From: Limnoperna fortunei
Taxonomy: Eukaryota > Mollusca > Bivalvia > Mytilida > Modiolidae
Direction: 5' to 3'
Length of the DNA stretch: 64,000 nucleotides
Assembly: GCA_944474755.1 (NCBI GenBank)
Contig: OX104116.1
Location: 10,109,547-10,173,546 of the forward strand
Shown here piece by piece: positions 46,136 through 57,484 of the stretch; the first letter of the stretch is position 1, and each line of letters begins with the position of its first letter. The notes under the pieces are model-generated. The model was not told where the DNA came from. It saw nothing but the letters and a program-made list of their open reading frames with translations, and searched no databases. A program made the translations under genes and the position numbers.

Positions 46136-46807
46136 TGGCTTTATTTGATGTAAACTTATGTCAAAAATAACATCTTTTTACCTTTATGTAGGCGATTATC
46201 AACCTTTTTTGTTGATTTTATATGTGACGCAAGTAAAAATATAATTAGTAAATAAATTGAAAATAAAGTAAGTAATTCCACCCATAATTGAAGAATCGGT
46301 CTTTAAATATGAATAAAATACAAGTCCTTTGTCGAAATAGATGACTTTTTAATAGTCGTCACGCAATGAGACAGAAATTTTTAAATATTTTTATTGTGTT
46401 AATAGAACATGTTATCAATAACGTTGATTCGTCCAAATATTACTCAAATATTCATCTCATACATTGAAGTCGAGCATTCGTTAGTAATACATTTATTTAA
46501 TGGGAAATTGGTATTGACCAGTAGACTGGGAATAAGCAGTGATTGGTGTAAACGAAAAATATTAAAAGTACAACTTTTCACATTCTTAACCTACAATAAG
46601 TGTCGTGATCGTTTAAGAAGCCCGGCACCTTTTATATGTTTATCCAGATTTCCCAATATTAAAACCCTCACTCTAAAGGCAAAGCGTCTCCTATCCGAAT
46701 ACCGCATAGTCATTAGTCAGCGCTTTGAGTTGGGCCTTTAGAACAATACGTTCTTAATTGATTTGCTCATAATACATGTGGTTTTAAGTAAAACAAGTGT
46801 GGACTGT
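46136..46807. other. no recognised gene; 110-codon open frame of unknown status
   Basis: The frame at 46409-46741 (+) encodes a basic, hydrophobic-patched 110-residue peptide (CRDRLRSPAPFICLSRF, KTLTLKAKRLLSEYR). No domain recognised, no splice signals checked out. Probably chance. Confidence 0.3.
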
Positions 46808-47055
46808 GAGCGCGCTCACAAAGCTATACCCCCCGCTTCGATTTCAAGTCTAATTATCTCCCCTTAATGATATCCAAGGTCAATAAAAATCCTTCATGCA
46901 CATCTACATATAGTGTACTTCCTTTATGCTAAGTTTCATTAAATTTCACCAAGCGGTTTAGGAGAAGTTGCGCTTACAAGGGATGTGGACAGACGGACAG
47001 ACAGACAGTCAGACAGACAGTGTGATTCCTATATACCCCCTAAACAAGTTTCCGG
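46808..47055 (+). repeat. interspersed repeat ending in (ggacagac)n
   Basis: 'gagcgcgctcacaaagctat', tccttcatgcacatctacat, aagcggtttaggagaagttg and 'cgcttacaag', then ggacagacggacagacagac and tgtgattcctatataccccc. This order of modules is one I associate with a common bivalve interspersed repeat. The (gaca)n part is a microsatellite of about 35 bp. Confidence 0.7.
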
Positions 47056-48087
47056 GGCTATAATAACTCTTTTTAATCCGTAGTTTAATGACTTATTTGT
47101 TTTTGTCAAATCTACAGCAAAATGTTGTATAAACAGTGTATTCCTTTCTGTAAGAAAACGAAATTCGTAACTATAATATTTCTAATTTAATGAACATTCA
47201 CAAAACCTAATGCAGCGAATGATTTGATAGGTTGTTTGCATGCTTGCTTGTCGTCCAGTGAGCAGTAGTTATCTGTATTCAAGACTAGACTACAATTGAT
47301 ATCTTGACTGCTACTAGAATGCAACGTTTCGCAGCCAGACTAAACGTATTGTGACCCGATAAAAATTAATGCACCGTAACAAAATTCAAACATAATCTGT
47401 AACACGTGATGGTTGACACATGTACTTAATATCGGCTTTATATTTGCAATCGTTAAGAAAAGCACAGAAAAGCTGTCATGGAAAGACGAACGGATGGAGT
47501 TCAAACCTAGTCCCCTTCAGTGATGCTCTTAAGGGAATAAAAAGATATACTTGTCACAACCTGCTTTGAATTTGGTTTTGATATTAGAGAGTTCTATATT
47601 TATTTTTAACATTTTCTATATTATCCACATGTGTTCTGTACTAATACCACAACAAATGCTATGGAACTTATGGTAAATCTATGGTAAAAGAATATACTTA
47701 TGTTGGTGTTAGATATGAGAAGGATAAGTTTGCTTTTTAAACACTATTAACCCCAAGATTAAATTGCAATCTACCTATTTATGTTTTAATCTTTTAGTCT
47801 TCCTTTTCTCGTTTTTCTAATTAACTACTTCGGAGACATTACTTATATGCCGCAAAGCTTATATCAGTGCGATAAACTTAATCGACATGATACACCAGAC
47901 ACAATACATTCTCATTCTTTAAGTCACTCGGCGAAACGACCACTTCTTCTTGATTATCCAAAACCATCGCCTTCGTTTCATTCATGTAATAAAATTCACT
48001 CCGCAAACAAACTGCTACACTTGATTGTTCCATAAGCCTCCGACCTCTTCACATGCATGTTATAAAACGAATTGGATCCTCTCGTTT
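47056..48087. other. no recognised gene
   Basis: AT-rich. A short SINE-tail-like stretch near 47235-47290 (ttgtcgtccagtgagcagta) on the minus strand suggests a decayed copy, too short to call separately. Confidence 0.4.
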
Positions 48088-48370
48088 ATGGTTGTAAGGT
48101 CATAATACGGAAACCCTGACTGCAGAAAAGAGTGGGTAATGTGTTTGGAGAGTGCCACGCCTCTTGCACGATAAGGAATACTTCCGTAGATTTCGAAAAA
48201 AGGTAGGATCATTGAAGCATCTACAAAATGCAATTTTCCGCACGTACCCAATAACCCATACAAGTATTCTTCCAGTTGCAGTGAAATGTTATTCTTTATG
48301 TACTACCACTTTTCCCGTTGATTTATTGTTTGTTAATACTGCTCGCTGAACGTTAAACATCAAAGCATTC
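48088..48370 (+). mobile_element. SINE-B copy lacking the head
   Basis: 'gttgtaaggtcataatacgg', gtttggagagtgccacgcct, 'cgtagatttcgaaaaaagg', 'ttgatttattgtttgttaat', then actgctcgctgaacgttaaa. The block cctgaatatagc is missing, a small internal deletion. Confidence 0.85.
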
Positions 48371-49234
48371 AATTAAACGAAATGGGCATCATCATCCACA
48401 ATGGATAGAGACGTGATAATAGAAGGATTTAGAAGCTTGCTAAGAATGTGGCAAATAAGGGCTAACTTTACTTCCCATTAATAAAAAGTAAATGTCCTGT
48501 GGTTATCATGAACGTTTACCCGGCGTACTGATATCCCGTCTCGAAATAAACACAGGTAGCAAAACATTGCAACTGTTTGCAAGTAGAATATTACTAAATG
48601 CAAAGGAATCTTTGAGTCAATGCGTCAGTGCCCAGGTCCCATCTGTAGGAGAGGAATTTCAAGATCATTCACTGCATAAAACGAGGTAAAGTACGTGTTA
48701 ATACAATGACATCAGATAAAAGCAAAGGTTATTTAGTATCTTGTTAAAATGACGAAATGTACAAAGCATATTATTTATCATATTGTTTGCTTTCAAAACT
48801 ATATAAAAGTTCTTAAATACAAATCTAGTGAACTGCTGTTGTTAAGCTTAATTTCTGTTAATTTCTTCTGCTTGTTTTATTAATTATGTAGAGCAAAATT
48901 ATTTTACACTTTTATCTTTAATGAGCATAATGAAGGGAGTGTCAGTTGACTACATACTTAGAATTCTACCGTTTCTTTAATGTTGGACGTAATTTTGGCA
49001 TCTACTGAAAGTATTCGATATCTTAAACTAATTATTTCAATTTAGTAACATAATGTGGATCCTTTTGGCTTCTGTACTAATGGCTCACAACATTGTAATT
49101 TTTCACCACCACAGGCGTTACCCATCCGCACGATAATACTTCTTTCATTTGATTTTTATTACGCCTTGGAAAGATATTACTTAATATTAATTTTTTCTCC
49201 CTGAACTTGAACTGAACATCAATATAATTTCCCG
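48371..49234. other. no recognised feature
   Basis: AT-rich, no coding or repeat signal. Confidence 0.5.
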
Positions 49235-49442
49235 GTACCATACTATGAGCGCTCACAGAGCTGCACAGCACTTCCTTCGGTGGCAGATATGGGATGCCCT
49301 TTCTTTGCTTTGGTTTTCAGGTTCTAATATGGAAAACCTGAACGCAGACCACAGTGGTCAACATGATAGAGTGCCACAATCCTGGACTATAGCTAAAATA
49401 CTGCTCACTGAACGTACAACGAACATTCAATCAATCAATCCA
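49235..49442 (+). mobile_element. SINE-B copy with central deletion
   Basis: Head 'gctcacagagctgcacagca', 'ggtggcagatatgggatgc', 'aacctgaacgcagaccacag', 'agagtgccacaatcctgg', then directly actatagctaaaatactgct and caatcaatcaatcc. Confidence 0.8.
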
Positions 49443-50629
49443 ATTTTAATTTAAACTTATATATGTTTGTTCCTATTGTATTTAAAAAAACAGACATGCA
49501 ATTGTATGATCTACTATTACGTATGGGTGAAATGACAAAATTAATAGTATATGTTACCTTTCCAAGACTTGTTTCAGCAGAGTTAATGTGATAGCTCTAT
49601 TCATTATCATTTGCAACAACATGACCATGGTCATCGTCGCTATGCATCTTCATTTTGCATGATTCATTGATAATAGGCTTATTACTGTTTAAAAAACCAA
49701 TAGAACTTCATCATGTTTGCCATAAATTGTTTTGTATTCCTCTCAAAGCACTGCATTATGCCAACAAACATATTTCTAGTCATCTGTAACATTTCCTTAT
49801 TCCACGTTATATAGACAAGTAGCAAATGAAATCATAGATTGTTCAAAGCGGTTTACACACATAAAGATGAACAAGAACCCTGTTCCTTAGTTTCTATACT
49901 TTTAGCTAACAAAGCCCTACATGCTATCAATCTTATTAATATCACAAGTCCGTTACTTTATAAATTCTTACATAATTCAAAATAAATCCGTTTCGATTAT
50001 ATCGTTAACCTTTACTTTTCCCACTGCACCCTGAATCGTTATTTACAAACTTTGATAACAGGATCTTATCTTTCAAAGCTAAATCCCCTGACTGCTGTTG
50101 CCACAGGTCCCCATTCATATACGAGACGATATAAATACCTGGAAATAAGCCATGACAGAACTTACCTCGTCATCGTTCATACTCTCAATTAAATGATAAA
50201 TACATTGAAGATAAAATCTGTCAAACTTTAAATTGACAACTTAATGATCATGTTAGGAGGACAGACTGTTGGTATTATAACTGTGTTTTTCTCCTCGCCG
50301 ACATGTTTTTGTACTGTTATGAATCCGAGTTGCTACATAGCTTACTACAGAAGAAATAAACCACAGTGGCCTAGACGTTTAATTTCACATTCCAGTATGA
50401 AGTCGTGTACGTGAACCATTCTGTGACTACTTAATTTACCCTAGCTACTTAAAATTAATAACAAATCTTATGCTTAAGTTAGACCTACGTCTAGAAATAG
50501 ACTCGGGAAAACTACAAAAGTAGACTGTACAAAAACCGTGTTGACTTTCCGTCATTGATAGCAACATTCCAACAGCTTCGGCGTATTGTGAGTACATTTC
50601 ACAACTTAAACATAAGGCCTGATGTCTTA
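49443..50629. other. no recognised gene
   Basis: AT-rich. A donor-like gacgag|gtaagt on the minus strand near 50166 is preceded by a short open stretch with a weak acceptor, not enough to call an exon. Confidence 0.4.
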
Positions 50630-50778
50630 TTGTTGGGGATAGGGGTTGTCAGGGCATAATACGGAAAACACTGGCCGTGGACCGTAGTAGGTAACGTTCT
50701 ACAGAGTGCTACGCTCTTTGCACAACCCTTGTGTAGATTTTGAAAAAATAGGCTCGTTGTAGCCGCTACAAAAGGCTA
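50630..50778 (+). mobile_element. SINE-B copy, truncated at both ends
   Basis: ggggataggggttgtcaggg, cataatacggaaaacactgg, 'gtgctacgctctttgcac', 'tgtagccgctacaaaaggct'. It ends abruptly at the start of a local direct repeat. Confidence 0.85.
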
Positions 50779-51445
50779 AATACGGGTTTATGTGCTTATG
50801 TGTTTTCTTAACCGTGAGTGAGCGATTGTCCACATTGATAATGATCACAAATACCTTTTTACAAATCGTATCCATAACAAGAAACTCGCATCTAAGCAGC
50901 TTAATCAAATTCTGTTGTTTTATATTTCAAATATTAAAAAAAAAATTTCTTTGTTATCACTTTCTAGTTTTTTCTCAGCTTGATTTTATGTTGGCGTCTT
51001 TGCTATCTCTTGACCTTATCGTATTTGTTATTCTTTAGTACTCTGTGTACTTGTTTAGCTATGAAACAGATAACATTGTACACTCTACAGAGAATTAAAA
51101 CTGCATTAGGTAGACATTTGTCATGTGGACCTTTAATCACTTTTCAGCGTGGTGTTGTGAATCCCAAATCTAATAATTTTTATTATCACACATTAGGGAA
51201 TATTTCAAACGTCATGACTTATTTAAGTGACGTGAAATACTATATTAACAGATAACAAAATCATTATAGGCTGCAAAGTGTTATTTTAGGAATTAGGTTG
51301 TATAGTGAATATACCAACAACACTAAGAAAAAGAACCCATGAACCAATCAAAACCATATTCAACCTAAATACGTGTTTATGTTCTAGGCTCTTCAAAACA
51401 GTGATTGAGCAATTGTCTACATTGATAATGATCAAAAGTTAATGA
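50778..51445. repeat. pair of direct repeats (50778-50860 and 51365-51445)
   Basis: 'taaatacgggtttatgtg' ... gagcgattgtccacattgat then aatgatcac is repeated as taaatacgtgtttatgtt ... gagcaattgtctacattgat then aatgatcaa, about 587 bp later. The first copy is joined to the broken SINE-B. Confidence 0.75.
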
Positions 51446-51480
51446 AGAATCAGTATCCTTCAATATGTCAAGAACTACAG

Positions 51481-51565
51481 AGATTGATTGATTGGATATT
51501 TGCTTTATGTCCAGAGAGCAGCATTTCATCTATATTCAGAAAAAAACTAGTCAACAAACAATGAA
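51481..51565 (-). mobile_element. SINE-B 3' end fragment (minus)
   Basis: agattgattgattggatatt, 'tgtccagagagcagcatttc', 'atctatattcag', then 'gtcaacaaacaatgaacgg'. Confidence 0.8.
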
Positions 51566-52229
51566 CGGTTTTCTTAATACATTGAATTATGTGTCTCCTG
51601 AGAATCTATAAATATCTGGTTATACTGAATTAAGAATAATAAAATACAGAAATAAAATAAGAAAAACTAACAAGATCGTTTTGTCAGAAAACGACAACGG
51701 ACAATGTTGCTAAACCATATCTCATTAAGAAAACAAGACAACTTTTGATGCAAAGCATCAGATCGCCGCCGATTTATTCTGCATTCTGCTCGCGTTTGTC
51801 AAAATGATTTGATAATAATTGTACGGGACGAATTTTAAAGCATGTTTATATGTATGTTTCAGATTATAATATATCATGTTCTAATATGTCAAATCTTTAG
51901 GTCAATATTTTGTTCAAACCATGCATGTACTTAAGACTAAATATTGTCACCTGTACTTTTAATGCGTGGCTTAGAGGCTGTATTATAATCAAACTTTTCG
52001 AACCTGGAATATGTGTTTTTCTTTTTTCATTTGCTTCACTGCAAAATACAGAACATCTCGTCAATATGGCAACTATATGAAAAAAAATGTACATGTAGAG
52101 TACCAGATAAGCATAAATAATCAGTTTGTTTTATATAACATAAAAGCTTGAGTAGCAGGCATCTTGGATTTTCAATCGAAGTAAAATACACACTTTGTTA
52201 ATATTATCTACTGAAAGCATTGTAATTTT
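51566..52229. other. no recognised feature
   Basis: AT-rich, no coding or repeat signal. Confidence 0.5.
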
Positions 52230-52240
52230 TAAAATGAAGG

Positions 52241-52756
52241 GCCCCGTGCGGGATCCGGGTGGCTAAAAGAATAGACCGCAGTCGCGCTAGCTTGTCGTAA
52301 AAGGCTACTAAATAGCGCCCAGTACCCTGACCGGCGTGTCAGGTCGGTTTGCCTTAAGACCGACTGGGATGTGTGCCCCAGGTGGTTGAATGGGGTACCC
52401 CTGGCAAGCTGGGGTTGTCAGGCCATAATACGGAAAACCTGACCGCAAACCATATTAGTGCACCGTGTTGGGAAAAATGCCACGTTCCTCGCACGTTAAA
52501 GAACGCTGCTGTAGTATTCGCTATGAGTAGTTATTTCGATCCCGCTACAGGAGGCTAAATTGTCCGACCCTATCCATCATCCCATTTGCCAGTGGCAATC
52601 TAAAATCCGTTACCCCTATTTTTCCTTGTGTCCCATCCCATTTTCATTCATCATCATTTCATGTTCATTTTATCATCCATTTCATGTTCATCGCCTAAAT
52701 ATATAGCTGAAATATTGCTGCTCGGGCGTTAAACATCATTAATCAATCAATCAATC
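52241..52756 (+). mobile_element. SINE-A copy 2, full length, with 11-bp target duplication
   Basis: The 516-bp element starts GCCCCGTGC, exactly as copy 1 does, and ends in (atca)n. The target duplication taaaatgaagg is exact at 52230-52240 and 52757-52767. It is nearly identical to copy 1 over its whole length (one visible difference is ggatttcgatc against gttatttcgatc), so both are recent. It serves as reference for SINE-A. Confidence 0.95.
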
Positions 52757-52767
52757 TAAAATGAAGG

Positions 52768-54834
52768 CATTTGAACTTGTTCCCTATAAGGTTAGATGTA
52801 AAGATAAGTCTTGCAGTTGTGGTTAGTTTGAATTGCCGATTTCTAAAATGTCGTATATTAAATCATAAATATACTTGAATTAAAACTAAGATTCACGTTG
52901 TTCAATTAAATTATTGACATTACATTTATTTATTGAATTTTACAAATGTCGGCATACTCCGGAATTGTGTACACAAAATAGCCTTTTATTTCGGTTTCCG
53001 ATTTTTCAAAGCTAGGCTCCTCGATAGAGCTATCACCGAAAGACATAGTAATAGGATAAATATGGTCTCCCTCTATTATTAACTTACGTAAATAGAATAC
53101 CAACACAGTTTATTATTACATGAAACTTTGATATCACCCAAGCACTTTTGCAGTCGAACCTCATATATCATCTGATTTTTCACTCAAGTTAAATGATTGA
53201 CATTCTTGTAGCAAAAGTCTGTTTATTTATGGTAACTAAGCGTACTTCAAAATATATTATTCTATATCTATCGTTATAAAGACTATTCTACCTCTAGGGT
53301 TAGAACAAAGTCACAATTTTGAATTTTACTATACAAATCGTAACCACCACAGTAAGTTCTGTATGTTAAACTTTTTTGGCCCCGCTAAACGCTATCAGGA
53401 GTGTTTTAGATAATTATATTTAATACATAGCTCGTTAGAAAAAACTTGTTCTGTTTATTCTATTATCGTTTTTCTTTTTTATCCTTTAAAGCAGTTTTTA
53501 AAAATGGCAAAATAAAAACAAAATTGCTAGCCACAAATCCTTCTGAACAACGCGTTTTTGTGGTAGTACACAATAGCTTTATATTATTTCACTTTGCCAT
53601 TAACATTTATACTAATTATTTTTGTATTCAGATTATGTTTTACTAATTTGATCAAATTTAGTTTTAAGTTAGACCAACAATATGCCTTTGCAAATAAAAA
53701 TTTGTTTACAATCAGCAGGTATAAAAACTATGGAGAGTTAATGCCTTAGTTCTGATAAATTGAATACAAGTTAGTTTGTTTCCTTATGTTTTTGTTATAA
53801 AAGATTAAAATCTAATACATTACGCCTGCAGATCTGCTTCAGGCCGACACGAAAACGTTATTACGAGATACAGCTAACTTGACATAAATTAGGTGTTTTA
53901 CAAACTTAACCGTAATAACTGTAAATAGTATGTGTAGTAGAACTTAGATTCGTGTCCACTATTTGATTTTAAGTTTCTTTTTTCTTATATGCCCCGCTAG
54001 TATATTTTGCCCCATAGCATAAAATTTCTGTTTTAACTAATGCATTTTTTTTTTCTGACGATCAGTCTAATTGTTCAGCATTATTTAGGAGCGACTCCTT
54101 TTTACAACAAACGAGTAATGACTTGGTGGAAAAAAAATAAATTGTATACGTCATTTAAAATAGGAAATGTCTAAGACGATACAACTTCAATAAAGAATTA
54201 CACTAATGTTCAGATTAATATTTAACAGTTTTGGCGGGCGGGGAAAATAATGTATCTATTTGGTGTAATCAACTCCACCTACAGGTTTCAACCCAGATCT
54301 CTGAAACTTCATATTGCAAGAATTTTTTACATAATTTTCCACAGTTGTGAATTTAGTCTTTTCTTTCAAAACAGACGACCGTTCATATTTTGTGTAATAA
54401 ACAGGTTATTTCAGACTTTTGCGATTTTTACGGTATTCTTTTGCATCGCAACTATAAATAACCTTTAAAACATTTCCAATTGTGAATTATGTATTGCCTA
54501 TCATGTTTGTCTTTTATACTGTAATGAGGGATTATGTCTTCAGGCAGTTAATATGACTTCGTTAGAACATATTGGGAGACATATTAAGTCTTAATTTCAG
54601 GAACGAAAATGATCATAATTGTTATTTTTCTTGTAAATTTCGTTGAAGAAAAATACGTTTGTTTGACAATTTTACTATAATAGTTATTCCGACTGGAACA
54701 GATAGTAGCCTCAGGAAACAACATGAGAAAAAAATTAACGTTTTACGTGGTCTGCGTTTTAAAAATTTTGCATAAATAAATGTTTAATACATTGCTCACT
54801 CGCGATATAATCATTTGATCTATTATGCAGTAGC
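52768..54834. other. AT-rich DNA, no recognised feature
   Basis: No coding signal or shared repeats. Short open frames here have no domain signature. Confidence 0.5.
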
Positions 54835-55150
54835 AAGGGCCAAACTGGGAGCATTCCCTGTGGTCATCCCACAGACCTGCTAAGCGTATCCTTATTTGAC
54901 GCCTCCCGTTGGTTGGTTTTTTAGGTTATAATACGGAACGCCTTATTGCAGAATTTAGTAGACGTGTTTAAATAGTGCCACGCTCCTTGCACGATGAAGA
55001 CCCTTTTTATAGATTTTAGTAGGCTCAGTTTGGCTGCTACTGATAGCTAGATTCTCTGTCCCTTTTCAATACTTCACATGTTTTCCGTTGTAGTTAAAAT
55101 AATGTTTCTGTCGGTTTATTCCTTTTACTGATTGCAAATAGTTTTGGTTT
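54835..55150 (+). mobile_element. SINE-B copy, old, tail missing
   Basis: 'aactgggagcattccctgtg', 'cccacagacctgctaagcg', 'ggttataatacggaacgcc', gtgccacgctccttgcacga, 'ccctttttatagatttt', then a diverged core ending at 'ccttttactgattgc'. Confidence 0.78.
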
Positions 55151-55494
55151 AAAAGTTGTCAAACATCAAGACGACAGAAAGTTAGCATACAAATAATCCA
55201 TTACCAAACATTCATGACACTCGTTCAGCAATTTAGTCACTATGGTTTGTGGGAGGATTTCTTTAGCATCATATGACAAAACCCTTTTGTATTGGACCAT
55301 ACTGGGAATTGTCGCTGTGCTTCTCCCACGGAGCTTACTGGCAATTAACTTAATGGTGGATAAGGTTAACATTTCGTGGAGGAGTTAATTATTTTATAAT
55401 ATGAAACCATAGTGGGGAACTTGCTTCGAGAGATCTACTTTCCTTCGATAAAAACCCCACTATTAGATTTTACAAACAGAGTTTTTCAATTGCA

Positions 55495-55575
55495 GTGACT
55501 GTTGTACGTCCAGCAAGCAATATTTCGGCTATATTAAGGGCTACAACGAGTTAAAACATTGGTCAACGGGTGACT
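55495..55575 (-). mobile_element. SINE-B 3' end fragment (minus)
   Basis: gttgtacgtccagcaagcaa, tatttcggctatattaaggg, 'gagttaaaacattggtcaacgg'. The (atca)n tail is lost. Confidence 0.7.
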
Positions 55576-57104
55576 TATGTAAACAAAATTTCCAATCATT
55601 TAGCCACTAATGTGTGCGATGTGGTTTCAGACATGGAAACTGTCTTAGTTATTAACAAACATTTGTAAGATATTAATAAAGCAAACAACCCATAGTATAA
55701 AAACCATAAAAGCAAAAAAATTTCCATCTTATCAGCAAGTTTTCCTGAAGGCAATATTATGCTGAAAAGTTTGCTATACTGATGTACATTTAATGAACGC
55801 AGTGAAAGACCACTCGCCAGGGAAATATAATAATCCATATATGTCTGTGGTCGCCATTATTAATTACGTTTTATTAGCTCCAAATACCTTAACTATTCAT
55901 CAGAAAAAAATCTTATTTAGCAGTGAGGAAGCTAATTTATATGCCTAAATTGATATAAAAAATCACGATTACGTAATTTTATAGCTTATAATCATGCTTT
56001 ACAAATGTTAGATACGCATGCATAGAATATTCAATGCTGTTATAAAATATCTTTTTCCAGACATGTTCGTTACAAAATCGGCAAATTGCATTATTGGATT
56101 GTAATCGATGAATGCTTATAATTAATTTATGTCTGTATACATGTTATTGTCGAGTGTGTTTTAATATAGTGTTTAATACCCCGGCACTTTATGATTTTGT
56201 GGGAAAAACTAAACTAGATTATGTATCTTCACGAAAAATGATTACGATACATATGTGTCTTCCTTATTTCTTGTAGTTACATCATTTAGTTAAAAGTAAT
56301 ATGGGGTTAGCTACGACAGTTTCTTGGACTTAATTTGTGGATTATCTTTTTTCCATTTTCCTTAGTGTGTGGTATTTTGTTATTACCTTCCTTGTGCCTG
56401 TTGGTTAGTTAAATTAAGTGCGTTAAACAAAGAACACTGCATGTCCACTCTGCCTTGTTAAAATCAACAATGTTGGTATTATAATTATACATGACTGAAA
56501 TTGATTAGTTGTTGAACGTTTAGTGACCAATGTTTCATCTACATTTTATTCGAGAACCTGTTCAGTTAGCTCCTATTATCATTATTAATTTTGTACCGCA
56601 AAGTTGTCACGCACAATTATTTATCAATGATGCATTTTATAAATATCCAAATTAGACATGGTATGGATAAATGAACATAAGAAATAATTATATTGACCCG
56701 CATGTCAGAGATGTTAGAGACCCTAATGCTAACTATTTCATGCTTTTTTCTTTTTTTACCCGAGACAGTGGATAATAGGCCCACAGCTACTTCAGCTTGT
56801 AGTAAGAGGCTAGTAACAGAGGCATTACTTGCAGTGTGTAGCGACCAGTCTCGACTATAGGACGGGATTGCCGTATACCGGTTAAATGGTGACGATAATC
56901 TATTGTACAATTACTTCTAGAAGGAAATCGACTCAAATGAATTGGCATGTCGAGCCTGGCTCTTTGTGAATTCTTCTCAAGTTAGCTGATCTATTAAAAT
57001 TTTTTCCGTTCAAACTTGTTTATGAAATGTGTTTACCATTTGACAGACAGCTTCCTTACGAGATTTGCAAAGAAGATAGTGGCTGAAGGGCAAACTCATC
57101 CTTG
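55576..57104. other. no recognised feature
   Basis: AT-rich, no coding or repeat signal. Confidence 0.5.
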
Positions 57105-57375
57105 GCTATATAGACGCGGTACACCACTACTTTAACAAGACTGGAGGCCAGATACACCCGATTTGGTAAATCGGCTGGTCACGCCGAGCCGTAACAAGCT
57201 TGTCGTCACGTGGTCTGTCAACGATAAGGTTTCGGGTTCAGTCCGACACAATCTTAATTGAGAAGGATTGGACTTTTCCTATAAAAGGTCGGAGGGTTTT
57301 CCGGCTTCCTCCCCAAATAAGAACTGGACGCCACGATATAGCTGAAAAATTGTCGAACGTGACGTTAAAACACTA
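57105..57375 (+). mobile_element. tRNA-derived SINE (SINE-C), best copy
   Basis: The head contains 'cttgtcgtcacgtggtctgt' and the B-box-like ggtttcgggttcagtcc at about 57227-57243. It is followed by 'ttgagaaggattggac', 'aaaggtcggagggttttccg', 'gcttcctccccaaataaga', and the tail gccacgatatagctgaaaaa ttgtcgaacgtgacgttaaa split as shown. The tail domain resembles the conserved 3' domain of metazoan Nin-DC-type SINEs, by recall. It shares the 'atatagctgaaa...gttaaa' blocks with SINE-A, SINE-B and the LINE at 7707. Confidence 0.78.
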
Positions 57376-57484
57376 TTCATAACTAAAAGACATAATAGTT
57401 AAATAAATAAAAACACCTACATTTCAATATTCCACACGCATCTTGTTCTTGTTCCATCTTGACGCTTATAATATAAGAGTAAGC

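Noticed and set aside
46409..46741. 110-codon open frame (+)
   Set aside because: No recognisable family and no exon signals; kept only as a note.
50150..50240. Possible short minus-strand exon ending gacgag|gtaagt
   Set aside because: Only a donor is convincing; the acceptor is weak and the peptide is short and featureless.
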